Source of the DNA: Abelmoschus esculentus
Lineage: Eukaryota; Streptophyta; Magnoliopsida; Malvales; Malvaceae
DNA: 64,000 bases
Assembly: GCA_035048815.1 (NCBI GenBank)
Contig: JAUCBN010000035.1
Location: forward strand, 5,468,501 to 5,532,500
Direction of reading: 5' to 3'
In this document: positions 35,520 to 47,030 of the stretch, one piece after another
Layout: every line of letters begins with the position of its first letter
Numbering within the stretch: the first letter of the stretch is position 1
Position numbers and translations under genes: made by a program
Notes under the pieces: generated by a model
Told to the model about the DNA's origin: nothing
Seen by the model: the letters and a program-made list of their open reading frames with translations, nothing else
Database searches by the model: none

Positions 35520-36135
35520 GCTGTTTGAAACTTCGGTTAATTGAATCAATCGATCGAACTAATTTTTTTTTGATTAATTCATCAATTAATTTTAAATTGA
35601 ATTGATTAACGATTAATGATTTTTTTAAAACTTCGTTTATCGGTTAATTCGGTTTGAAATAGATTAAATAACCGAATTAACCAAAATTTTTATATTTTAT
35701 ATTTTAATATATTTATTTTTGTTCATTAAAATTTTAAAAATTATAAAATAGTTATTAAACTTTATAAAATTAGCACAAAATGATGATTAAATTTATTAAA
35801 TTATAAAAAAATAATTATTAAATTTTTTAATATTTATGAATAATTTGTAACATATGATGAATCAATGTAATAATTCGATAAGTGTAATGTTTTTTTTTAT
35901 AATTTTAAAAGTTCAGTGACTAAAAATTATTTTAACATAATTTCGTATCTATTTGTGTAATTTATCTAATTTATTTTTAAAAAGCTCGGTTAACCAAATT
36001 AACCGAATTTTTTTTGGTTCAATTAAAATTTTTTGAATTCAATTCGGTTAACAGTTAATACGAATAAAAATTTTAATTAATAAAAATTTAAAAATTTGAT
36101 CCGATCAATTAACTGAATCGACTGTTTAAACACCC
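35520..36135. mobile_element. MITE, GGTTAATCGATTAA family, copy 2
   Basis: Left end GCTGTTTGAAACTTCGGTTA; right end, reverse complemented, GGGTGTTTAAACAGTCGATT. The interior has CGGTTAATTCGGTTTG and AACCGAATTAACC inverted motifs and AGCACAAAATGATGATTAAA, shared in diverged form with 24403-24952. Both ends carry the G/C-TGTTT-AAAC core. No TSD confirmed. Confidence 0.55.
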
Positions 36136-36516
36136 TTAAATTTACAATATTATTTATAGACCACCGCAAATTTAAAAATAATTTTAAAGGTAGACATCTT
36201 TAATAAAATAAAATCTCAGGTTTTGTATAGTCAGTGAAATATATAACTAAACTAAAACAATTTGAGTAACTAATGAGATTTTAATGAGTTAATATTTGAG
36301 GGTTTTGGATAAAATATCAAGGTTTGTTTTGTAAGTATCAACATTTACCCATAATCAATAAAAAAATAACTTAAAATATTATTTAAATTTTTTTTTTATG
36401 TAAAAAAGAATGCAACTACGAGCCTCGTTAAAAACCTCCCTAAACCTAATTGGAGGAAAAGAGTACTCGTAGCGGCATTAAACAAATTTTAAACAAAAAC
36501 TTAAACCCCTAAAACA

Positions 36517-39500
36517 TCAAGCTAAGCCTATAGACTTGTCCCGATCAAGTAAAATCCGAACTACATTAGGTGGTTCCAAGAACACTCGCACTAAATCTTC
36601 AGTATTTCGCATGATCTTAGCCAACAGATCTGCTACTCCATTAGCCTCTCTTCCTGCATGCACAATCCTAACATCCCATGCACGTACAATCAACTCACTA
36701 ATCAGAAGAACAAGATTACGATGGGCGATGTCAACCAACAACCCTTGTATCAAAGCCACGGCTGTAATGCTGTCAAGTTCAAGCACCACCTTACGGTACC
36801 CTAATTCCCAGGCTAATGTTAGACCGTCAAAAGCAGCTCACAATTTCGCGCAGATCACCGAGCAACGACCAATGCGCCGCCCAACACCACGAATCCACTC
36901 ACCGTCGGTGTCCCGGATGATTCCTCCAGCGGTTACAACCATAGGATTTCCTCCCACCGCTCCATCCGTATTAACTTTAACCCATCCTTCATCCAGTCGG
37001 CACCATTGCTTACACAACCCTCTTCGCTGCTGTTGTTTGCGTATTTCCATAGCAGCCACAATTTCCTTTGCATACGCCACACAGTAATCCACAACGTTAC
37101 CAACTAATTCTCTTCCACTATTAAACACAAAAACACATCGTCTCTTCCAAAGGATCCAGCAAGTTGTTGCAAACAAAATCATCCACCAATTACTATTACT
37201 CTTCAAGTTGGCTTGTAACCAATCGCGATTACTTCCGTTAAAGAAGCTACGCCATAGGTTTTTTGGCACCAGCTTAGCCCAAACCTGCCTCGCCCGGCTA
37301 TACGTTCTCAACACATGGTTTATATCCTCATCTTCTACACCGCACACAGCGCATAGACTGCTGTTACCAAAATGTCGACGGGTTCTTTCCTTGTTCGTCA
37401 TCAACCTATCATGGTTTAATAGCCATAAAAAAGTTCTGATTCGTTGTGGAACCGGAAGACGCCAAATGAACTTCCATGAATCTTCCTCCTCAAGGAGTAG
37501 CTCTGGCCCCAAAGTACGATAGGCTGATGCGGTTGAGAATATACGCGTTTCAGTCCATCTCCAAACTAGCGAGTCATTCCTAAATCCAGCATGTGGCGGA
37601 ACAACGCTTGCCAGCTGATCCAAGGACTCGCGTGGCAATGCCAACGCAAGCTTGCTCCAATCCCAAGCCCCTGTTACCGTTAGCATGCTAGCAACACTCA
37701 CGTGAGGAGGATCACCGGGTAGAAGGTATTTTGTCGCTAAAGGCTCTCTCCCATCTAACCATATATCCCACCAAAAATCGACTTTCCATCCATTACGAAC
37801 TTGCCAACACATGCTTTGCTTTATTGCTTCCCAACAATGACTCACACCTTGCCAAAGCCTCGAGGAGTTTCGTCGATAAATTTCACTAGGCAATTCTCCA
37901 ATCCATTTATACTTATCCCTTAGTACCTGGACCCATAACTTGTCCTTACTACAAACCAAGTGATACCCTACCTTCATAAGGAAAGCACAATTTTGGTTCT
38001 GCACATCACGAAAACCTAATCCTCCCATATTTGATGGCTTTTTTACAATATCTCATTTTACAAGGTTGATAGCATTATGGTCTGGTGTTATACCCCAAAC
38101 AAAACGATGAATGCGTTTCTCAATTTCATCACAAATACCTTTAGGAAGCCAGATAGTTTGCATTGTATAAATTGGTATAGCCTGTAACACAGCCTTCGCT
38201 AGAGTAATTCTCTCGGCTAGTGCCAATGATTTTGCTTTCCAACCCGATAAGCGTTGATCAATCTTCTCTATCAGATATTGATAAGTGGCCCGTGTAACGC
38301 GCTTATGTAGAAGCGGCACACCCAAGTACTTCCCCAAATCATCCACTATCTCAAACCCAAAATGGTTCGCTATGCTTTGTTTTTGCTCTAAGCTGCAATT
38401 ATTAGAAAAGAATATTTGGGTTTTAGAAACACTAACTCGGTGTCCTGACGACATACAAAAATCCTGGAGGACTTCATGAACAATTTTAGCCTGCTTCAAC
38501 GATGCCTCCGTAAATAGTACCAGATCATCTGCGAAAAACAGGTGCGACAAGCCCGGGCCACAACGAGAAAGCTGAATCTGCTTCCATTGTCCATCAAGGA
38601 TTCGCCGATCAATCGCCTTCGCTAACTGCTCCATACAAATGACAAATAAATAAGGTGAAAGCGGATCCCCCTGTCTCACCTCGCGGGAAGGCTGAAACGA
38701 ATCTGTCATCTCTCCATTCTAGATAATTCTTGTAGTAACCGAAGTTATACATTTTAAAATCCACCAAATAAAACGGTCAGGAAGCCCTAACCCATAAAGA
38801 GAGCTTTCTATAAAATCCCAGCTTAATCTATCATAGGCTTTTTCCAAATCAACCTTAATCGCCATCCAAGGTTTGGAGTCTTTCTTCTTTCCCATCGTAT
38901 GAATTACCTCTTGAGCTAGAATAATATCATCCGTGATATGACGTCCTGGTACAAAACTTGACTGAGTTGAAGATATCCAGTTTGGTAACAGAGGCTTAAG
39001 TCTATTAACCAGAATCTTAGTAATAACTTTGTACAATACCGTGCACAAGCTGATAGGTCTAAATTGTTTAATACTCTCTGGTTTAGCAACTTTGGGAATT
39101 AATACAAGTAGGGTCTGATTCGTGATGTCGCCTAGATTTCCAGTCGCGAAGAACTCTAGAACAAACGACACCACCGACTGCCCTACAACATCCCAATTCC
39201 TCTGAAAACCCCCCGCATGAAAGCCATCAATACCTGGTGCTTTATACGGATTCATCGAAAATATAACTGCACGGACTTCAGCTGGCGATACATCCCGTAA
39301 CAATAGCCTTTGTTGGCTCTCGAACACCTGTGAATGTCCACTCAAATCATTACGGTCCAAATTAACAACTGGTTCGGCAGTGTAAAGCTTTGAGAAAAAA
39401 TCGATAGCATGATCCTTTAAAACGGTTGACTCTGTACACCAACTTCCGTCATCTAGACGAAGCATGCGAATAGTATTGTGCCTCTTCCGATTAAGAGTGG

Positions 39501-40572
39501 TGGAGTGGAAAAACTTTGTATTACGATCACCTTGGTCAAGCCATTTACTCTGAGACTTTTGAAACCATAAGCTTTCCTCCTGCTCAAGGACAACATTCAA
39601 CTCAGATTTCAGTTTGATCTCTAAGTCTAATAGAAATGGATTATGCCTTCTATCAATAGCTCTCTCAATTCCCCCGATTCGGGCAAGAAGTCGCCTCTTT
39701 TTTTTCCCAATATGGCCAAACACATCCTTATTCTATTGACGACTTTTTTCCTGAAAAGAAAAAAGGCTATCAAACACATTTATATTGTTATCCCAGCTCT
39801 CATGTAATAACCGCTTAAAATCTGGGTGATCATTCCATGCTGACACAAATCGGAAAGACCGTTGACCATTTCGATTCCTATCCGCCTCAGTCACCACTAA
39901 AATTGGACGATGATCAGACCCCATCAAAGGTAGATGCAGGACATTTGAAGACGCAAAAAAATCATACCACTTTGCATTACAGAGGAATCGGTCAAGCCTT
40001 TGACTCAAGTTACCCCTCTGCCAAGTAAAGCGTGGACCACTAAAACCCATGTCAATAATCCCCGTTCGGAAGATAAACTCACTAAACTGCGCGCAAGTCC
40101 CCACTCTCCGAGTCGATCCACCTGACCACTCATCAGAACTTACTATAGCATTAAAGTCTCCACCAAGCAGCCACGGCATTCCAGGCCCTGGATCCAGGAC
40201 CTCAAGTTGATCCCAGAGGAATCGACGTTTACCCCACTCTGGGCTTGCATACACAAACGTAGCGTGGAATTGTAAATTTGATCTAGAATCCACACCAATT
40301 CCATGTACAAACTGGTTTGAGACAGTAAGAACATCAAACATAATCCTCTCCTTCCAAAGGACCCATATGCCTCCTGAAAAACCATTTACTTCTACTCTGT
40401 ATGAATAATCAAACCCCGAGCGACGAATGAAACTATCTGCCCCATCCCCACTTATTCAAGGCTCAAATATTGCAATCATATCCAGTAACTGCACACTAAC
40501 CAATAATCTAAAATAACGATTAAAGTCAAGGCCAAGAGTGCCTTGAGTATTCCAACACATGATTTTAATCAT
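36517..40572 (-). pseudogene. LINE ORF2: endonuclease, reverse transcriptase, zf-RVT, RNase H-like; five stops
   Basis: Start at 40572 (MIKIMCWNTQG), end at 36517, 1352 codons in one uninterrupted frame apart from stops at 40456-40458, 39733-39735, 38719-38721, 38053-38055 and 36838-36840. Domains: apurinic-type endonuclease (GGDFNAI, GSDHRP) at 40572-39850; reverse transcriptase with AFFADD-type core (SHLFFADDLVLF) at about 39200-38100; zf-RVT (CAVCGVEDEDINHVL) near 37350; RNase H-like domain (VNTDGAVGGNP, HAGREANGVADLLAK) at 36990-36540. Four stops lie where relatives have Trp (TGG to TAG or TGA), the fifth where they have Arg. Only 15 or 27 nt separate it from the ORF1 stop, depending on the start chosen. 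Confidence 0.93.
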
Positions 40573-40598
40573 TAAAATAAGCATAAAGAACCTCAAAC

Positions 40599-42437
40599 TC
40601 ACTGATTCCCCGCTTGTATCGTTCCCTCAAATGACTCGTTCGCAGTCCATCGAATTTCACCCTTCTTAGTTGTCTCTGAACCCTTCGACCTAACGGACAG
40701 ATCCAGACTTGCTTGTTTTGTAGATAGTTCATTTGAGACTGTATTTATCCATTGTGTAACTTTCATCGCTTGGTGTTTCCCATCAATCTTTTTCGCCTTT
40801 CCGTTCTTACGAACCAAAGGGCTTGGAATAGTTCCACTACGAGCATATGTCTTGTTTATTTTACGAATTAACCCTAACGCTGGTTTTCCATTATTATCTT
40901 TTAAGACCCGTTTCTGATTTTCATCCGCAATACGAATAACCGTATGTTTTTCTGTAGGCAACTTAGAAGGAACAGTCTGCACCGTACTTTGTGTCTCATT
41001 ACCAATATTGGTGACCTGCAAACTCTTAACCTGTTCCTGCTCATTACATGCCTTAGAAGTGTCAATCACTGCTTTTGTGATCATCTCATCCGCATTCATT
41101 TGCGACCCAGTAGTTTCCATAAGAGGAACAACATTAGATGGTCTTGCTATGTCCGCGATGATTTGAACCTATTGTGCACCCTTATTCACAGATGGATCAT
41201 GAACCACCACAACCTCTTTACCTTTCATTAACTTCTTTAAACTAGGACCATGATCGACCCTAGGAATCGGGGCTTGACCGATCCCTTGCGTCGGAGTTTG
41301 CTCTTCCATCGTCATATTATCTATTCCAACATTCAACACAGCAAACCGCGAACCCGTCGACTTAGCAGCCCTCGAATCAGAAGAGTTTTGTCCCTTAGCA
41401 ATTCGTTGAGTTCCCCGTCATCGTTTCTCCACCTGCATCCACGGCCCATACATCTCAACATTTTTTGGTGTTGGTTCCACAATTTTTGGTTGTACCGACA
41501 GTTTTTGCACTTCCGCACATAATTCCTTAGTATGTCCGTACTTCCCACATCCAAAACAAATCAACGGTAAACCTTCATATTCTATCCGTTGGAACCTACC
41601 ATCAATTATCATACCAAGTAGTAGTGGCTGGTCTAGCCTCACCATAACCGCAAGCCGTACAAACCTTCCTCGACGACCCTCCATCGTGTTAAAATCAACC
41701 CGAATAACCTCTCCAACTAGTCCTACAATTGCATTAAACAAATGTTTCGAATAATAGCGACAGGGTAATCCAGGCAGTCTTACCCATGCCAAAATCTGTT
41801 TAGGATGATCTTCAGCTGTCGAAAACTCCCTCGACCAGGGCTGGACAGTTAAGTAGCTTCCGTAAATCATCCATGGGCCACCAGAAATTACCTTGTCATA
41901 GTCCGTATCAAGACTAAACTTGATCAAGTAATAATCGTTATCCAGATCAATGATCGAGAAATCTCCCATTGGATTCCATAGTGCTTGTATTCTATTCTTC
42001 AAAGCTTTGAGTCCAATTGAGCGCCCCAGGAGTCTTACTATCATCGCCTTTGCCAACTTTGCATCAATTTGCTTATGAACCCTATCGGAAAATCGAATCT
42101 CAGGAACCGGATCATCTCTGCTAATAATAATATCGTCATTGGCTAATTCCACTTCCAACGACTTTAGAAAATTATCCTCCTTATTACTTTCGGCGGAACG
42201 CATCGCTGCATCTCGAAAAGAAACTCTCTTCCCAAGATCGATAGGTTCTTGTCCACTTTTCAGCCCAAACGCCACCACTGACGGTAACGTGATATCACCA
42301 TCTCTAGACGATATCCCTGTTGTTTTTTCCATGTCCGCCCCACTATCAAGATCCATATGTGCTAATTCCCCTCCTTGTTGAACTACCATCTTAGCCCCAG
42401 GACCATTCCCCGTATCCGAAGCCCCATTGTCCGGCAT
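40599..42437 (-). pseudogene. LINE ORF1 (DUF4283/CCHC gag-like protein), two stops
   Basis: ATG at 42437. The N-terminal part has the DUF4283 RNA-binding fold common to plant L1 ORF1 (KNRIQALWNPMG, YYLIKFSLDTDYDKVI, GGPWMIYGSYLTVQPW, WVRLPGLPCRYY). It ends in a CCHC knuckle (CFGCGKYGHTKELC) near 41530. The frame stops at 41418-41420 (TGA, expected Arg) and again at 41169-41171 (TAG, expected Gln), then runs to a normal stop at 40599. ORF1 proteins coat the LINE RNA for target-primed reverse transcription. Confidence 0.9.
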
Positions 42438-42546
42438 AAATAAATCTCGATCAATTTCGTCGAAGGTTCACTTTGAAAAAAGAAGAAGAAAGAAACGGCT
42501 GCGAAATCAAAGCCCTGGGGAGAGAGAAAACCTTATATTATCTAAA

Positions 42547-43346
42547 ATTTTAATATTTTAGATTTTTTATAAATTTTAAAATTTATCAAATTTTAGTCGT
42601 ATTCTAAATCAAAAAGGATTTAAAGATTTTAAGACCCTTTGCAATTTATTAAAATGGTACCCTTCATTTATAATCCGTAAGAAATATAAAGTTTATTTAG
42701 TATTTCTTGCGACATATTTATTCGTAAGTATGACTTTAATAATTTTAATTTTGAAAAACTACTTTATATAGAAACAATAATAATACGAATAATCATTAAG
42801 ATTTTATAAGCAATTGTCATATTTGAGAAACAATTATAACGTTTTAATAATTATAACTCATTTTTTAAACAACATTTTCAAAATTTTGTAATGAATTTTG
42901 AGATTAATATCATTTAATGAATATAGTTTATCAAAATTTTAAGATTCCTCTTTTTTAGGTGTACTATACGATCGTTTCTATTATATCTATCAAGAACCCT
43001 CACCGTTCTAAATCTATCGCATCCTAATCTCACACGAAAAAAATATCCCTTTTAAGAAATTTAATAAAATTAAAATTGATATAGTTTACTCTTTAATCAA
43101 ATTAAAATTGATTGAATTCGAATAATCATGCAGCAACTAGATCCCAAAAAGTTAAATATTTTTTTACCTTGTTTTCTCTTACTTTCTCGCTGCCCAAACG
43201 CCCCCTCTCTTCAGTTTAGTACTAGCAGTAGCATTTTCATTCTACCATTTGATGCCTCAAATTCCGTTGCCAACCCCAAAAGCAAAGAAAAATAAGGAAA
43301 CGAACTTTTATTTCTCTGTTTAAGTTTGAATTTGAGGTTTAAGGCA
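42547..43346. other. Spacer and BSK promoter
   Basis: AT-rich up to about 43100. 43100-43346 is of normal composition and probably contains the 5'UTR of the BSK gene. No clear TATA box chosen. Confidence 0.5.
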
Positions 43347-46300
43347 ATGGGAGCTCGTTGCTCCAAACTTTCACTTTGCTGGTGCTCGTCAAATCTCAAG
43401 TCAAACATCAAAGACTCCTCCGATCTCGGTTAGTTTAGTTCACTTCTTTCCATAGCTTTCTCGGGAAAATTACGGTTACCGTTCTTTTCATACTAATTTC
43501 AGTTTCTTTTTCTTTGTTTTCTTACATTAGAGAATGGGAAGGAATCACTACCTGGATTCATTGAATACAGTTTGGACCAGTTAAGAGCCGCCACTGCTGG
43601 ATTCAGTACGGAAAACATTGTATCGGAGCATGGAGAGAAAGCTCCCAATGTCGTTTACCGAGGGAAGCTCAACAACGAGGATCGTTTGGTTGCCATTAAA
43701 CGCTTTAATAGATCGGCTTGGCCTGATCCTCGACAGTTCCTTGTATGGATCTAACTTCACATTTTACTGTGATTTATTTTGGTTTTTTGGCTGATTTTTG
43801 TAATTATTGAGTTTTCCCCTCCTTTCCTCTTGATTTTAGGAAGAAGCAAGGGCAGTTGGACAATTAAGCAGCGAGCGGCTGGCGAATCTGATTGGTTGTT
43901 GCTGTGAAGGAAATGAGAGATTGTTGGTTGCTGAGTTTATGCCTAATGAAACTCTGTCTAAGCATCTTTTTCACTGTAATTTCCACTCATTTCTTAAACG
44001 GTTTCCCTCTTTTTTATATGCATAGTCTGTGGTTTGATTTGATTATAATGGTCTATAGCAAATGAGTAATGAATTGAAATACTCATTAGAGACTATGCCG
44101 TGTCACTACCTGTAATTTGGCAAATTTTGTGATTCAGTCTTTCAAATTTTCCCATACTTTCTCAATTAAAATTTCCTGTCTTATTGTTGATATTATTAGT
44201 GATTTCTATAAAAAAAACTAGTATAAAGTATGCTTAGTTCATAATGGTTTGCTTCTAAAAATTGGTGCGATTGCACGGGTGTATTGATGACAAACTTTGA
44301 TGACCAATATAACCAATGTTAAAGATTGAACTGAGATTTTAAAATAAGAACCAGGTAAGATTGACATATTTTAACCTATAAATTCTGCATTTCTTTTAGC
44401 ATATAGAAAGTGTGTCGATAATGGATGTCTTAGACTAATAATAGAATTTGACAAATTGTTTTGCATTGGTTTGAAATGGGTGTAGGGGAAAATCAGCATA
44501 TGAAATGGGCAATGAGATTGAGAGTGGCTTTATATCTAGCCGAGGCGCTTGAATATTGCAGTTGTAAAGGAAGGGCATTATACCATGACCTTAATGCTTA
44601 TAGAATCTTGTTTGATCAGGTAACTTCGATCTTTGGCATCCGTAATTGAAATTGAACCTGTAACATTGCTGCACATATTCTCTTTGGAATTTCCATTTTG
44701 TATCTTATAGTTGTTTACTACTTGACAGGACGGTAATCCTAGGCTTTCAAGTTTTGGCCTTATGAAGAATAGCAGGGATGGAAAAAGTTATAGTACAAAC
44801 TTGGCATTCACCCCTCCAGAGTACCTAAGGACGGGTAGTTTATGGAACTCTTTTACAGAATGCTATAGTTTATCCGTAGTATGCATTTTTATGCATGTAT
44901 GAATTGAGGGAAGGATATGCATATTAAGCCAACTATATTCGTTAGGTTCTCATACAACATGCTTTCCTGTCTCTTTAGCTGAGCTTTTACACCTTAATGT
45001 GACAGGAAGGGTTATACCAGAGAGCGTGGTCTACAGTTTCGGCACCCTATTGCTTGATCTTCTCAGTGGCAAACATATACCTCCAAGCCATGTGAGTTCC
45101 CTTTTCTTGCCATCTCCACTAAGGTTGAAGTCTTGTCTGAAATCTTTTTCCTTGGCAATTAAATAAATTATTCAGACTGAATTTCTAAACTGCACCATAG
45201 GGTGGCCTTAGGAGATAATTTAAATGCTTAACTGCTTGATTGTTATAATCATTGCAGGCACTTGACCTTATACGTGGTAAAAACTTCCCTATGCTAATGG
45301 ACTCGTGTCTGGAGGGTCAATTTTCTGATGACGATGGGACTGAACTAGTGCGGTTAGCTTCTCGCTGTTTGCAGTATGAACCTCGTGAGAGGCCAAATGT
45401 GAAATCTCTTGTGACTGCTCTTACTCCGCTACAGAAGGAAACTGGGGTATGCTTGCTTGCCTTATTCCTCATTATCTTACCTTAGCTATGCACTGTTACT
45501 ATAAGTGATCCTTTTCTGATTTTACTGGAAATGAAGTTGCTGGCGCAGATAGGACCGTCCTTTGTAATTTTGTGTGTCATTTAGTAACTACTAGCTGGAA
45601 GCTTTATGATAGGGGTAAAGATGTGTTACTTCTCTTTAAACCATTGAGTGCTGAACTCAGTTTCATTATTCTGTTATTCATAAGCACATGATTTGTTGAA
45701 TTAACCTTCTTCCACGAGAAAATTCCTTGTTACCTTTTCTACCTGTATCTTTTAACAGGTTCCATCACATGTTTTGCTGGGCATTTCACATGAAACAGTA
45801 TCCTCAAACCAGACAATATTATTAACTCCTCTGGGAGAAGCATGCTCAAAAATGGATCTTACTGCAATACATGAAATACTGGAGAAGACCGGATACAAGG
45901 ATGATGACGGGATTGCAAATGATGTAAGCAATCCGTATCTTTTGTGATGCTTTAAATTTGAGTCGAGAAAATAATAATAAAAATAAAGGGTTTAATTTAT
46001 GCTTGTGATAGTTTAGCATGAAAGCTTCTCGTTATGAATTTACACAGACTGAGTTAATTAGACAAACTCCATAAATCTAGTGTTCTTATTGTCTTCATTG
46101 CATAGTAGCTTTTATTTTCAAACTGCTAGAAGAGAATTGCTTTATTTACTTTCTTATCATTATCAAAATCATCTGAGATAACTTCTGATGTAGATAGATC
46201 TTCTTACAAAATTGCTTTCTGCTAATTGGCACTGTATTTTGCTGCTTTGTAGCTTTCGTTCCAAATCTGGACAGACCAAATACAGGAGACCCTTAATTCG

Positions 46301-46697
46301 AAAAAACGTGGAGATACAGCTTTCCGAGCAAAGGACTTCGGAACAGCCATTGAATGTTACACTCATGTTAGTCTTTTGTTTTACAATTTGGCAATCTCAG
46401 GCACAACTACGTTAACAGGAGGGCTAATAGTATTAACAATGTGTCTTGTTATATATACAGTTCATCGATAGTGGGATAATGGTATCGCCGACTGTGTTTG
46501 CAAGACGCTGCTTGTGCTACTTGATGAATGACATGACACAAGAAGCCCTTGGAGATGCCATGCAGGCACAGGTGATATCTCCCGAGTGGCCGACGGCATT
46601 TTACCTCCAAGCTGCTGCTCTGTTTAGCCTTGGGATGGACAATGATGCTAAGGAAACCCTAAAAGATGGTACAAACTTGGAAGCCAGTAAAACATAG
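43347..46697 (+). CDS. BSK: Brassinosteroid-signalling kinase (BSK) family, receptor-like cytoplasmic pseudokinase with TPR tail
   Basis: Ten exons: 43347-43428, 43531-43742, 43840-43975, 44486-44619, 44729-44834, 45006-45091, 45258-45446, 45759-45923, 46253-46366, 46461-46697, all GT/AG, giving 486 aa. MGARCSK at the N-terminus is an N-myristoylation site with nearby Cys, for plasma-membrane anchoring. The kinase domain begins with YSLDQLRAATAGFS and keeps the beta3 Lys (VAIKRF), but the HRD and DFG motifs read YHD and SFG, the usual BSK pseudokinase state; the glycine loop is weak. C-terminal TPR helices follow (KKRGDTAFRAKDFGTAIECYTHFID, RCLCYLMNDMTQEALGDAMQAQVISPEWPTAFYLQAAALFSLGM). BSKs are substrates of the brassinosteroid receptor BRI1 and activate BSU1-type phosphatases. 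Convergent with TIM10. No damage. Confidence 0.96.
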
Positions 46698-47030
46698 TAA
46701 CTGAAAGTGTATAGGTCCTTTTGCCCCCTTCCACTTTCAAATATCACTCGTATCTTCCTGTCTTATGCCACCCTTTTGCATTATTCAAAGATTGGTTAAA
46801 GATTAGTGCAATGTAATCGAGATTATTTGCATTTAACAAGCAAGTTTGGCATGTATTATTTCTCGAAAGAGATATGGTAGTTTCTATGGATGAACGCTTG
46901 GTTTATAAAAACTCTTGATTTGCAATTCCAAGTGCAGATAAATTGTATTTCAAAAAAACAAGTACAGATAAATTGCTAATGTCATTTGCAGGGCAACACA
47001 TGCTTTACGCATAACACGAAGATAACTGTG
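46698..47030. other. Convergent 3' region between BSK and TIM10
   Basis: 333 bp shared by the 3'UTRs of two convergent genes. AT-rich with AATAAA-like signals not individually resolved. No other feature. Confidence 0.6.

Larger units (their letters stand above)
36388..42534 (-). mobile_element. Full-length L1-type LINE with target-site duplication
   Basis: 6147 bp on the minus strand. The 5' end is at 42534 (AAGGTTTTCTCTCTCCCC) and the 3' end is an A10 tail (T10 at 36388-36397). The flanks are ATATTATTTAAA (36376-36387) and ATATTATCTAAA (42535-42546), a 12-bp TSD with one mismatch lying exactly against both ends. It carries ORF1 and ORF2 in the plant L1 order. All reading frames survive except for point nonsense codons, so insertion is old enough for decay but not for indels in coding sequence. 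Confidence 0.93.

Noticed and set aside
36536..37522. Plus-strand ORFs of 183 and 104 codons
   Set aside because: Antisense shadows of LINE ORF2.
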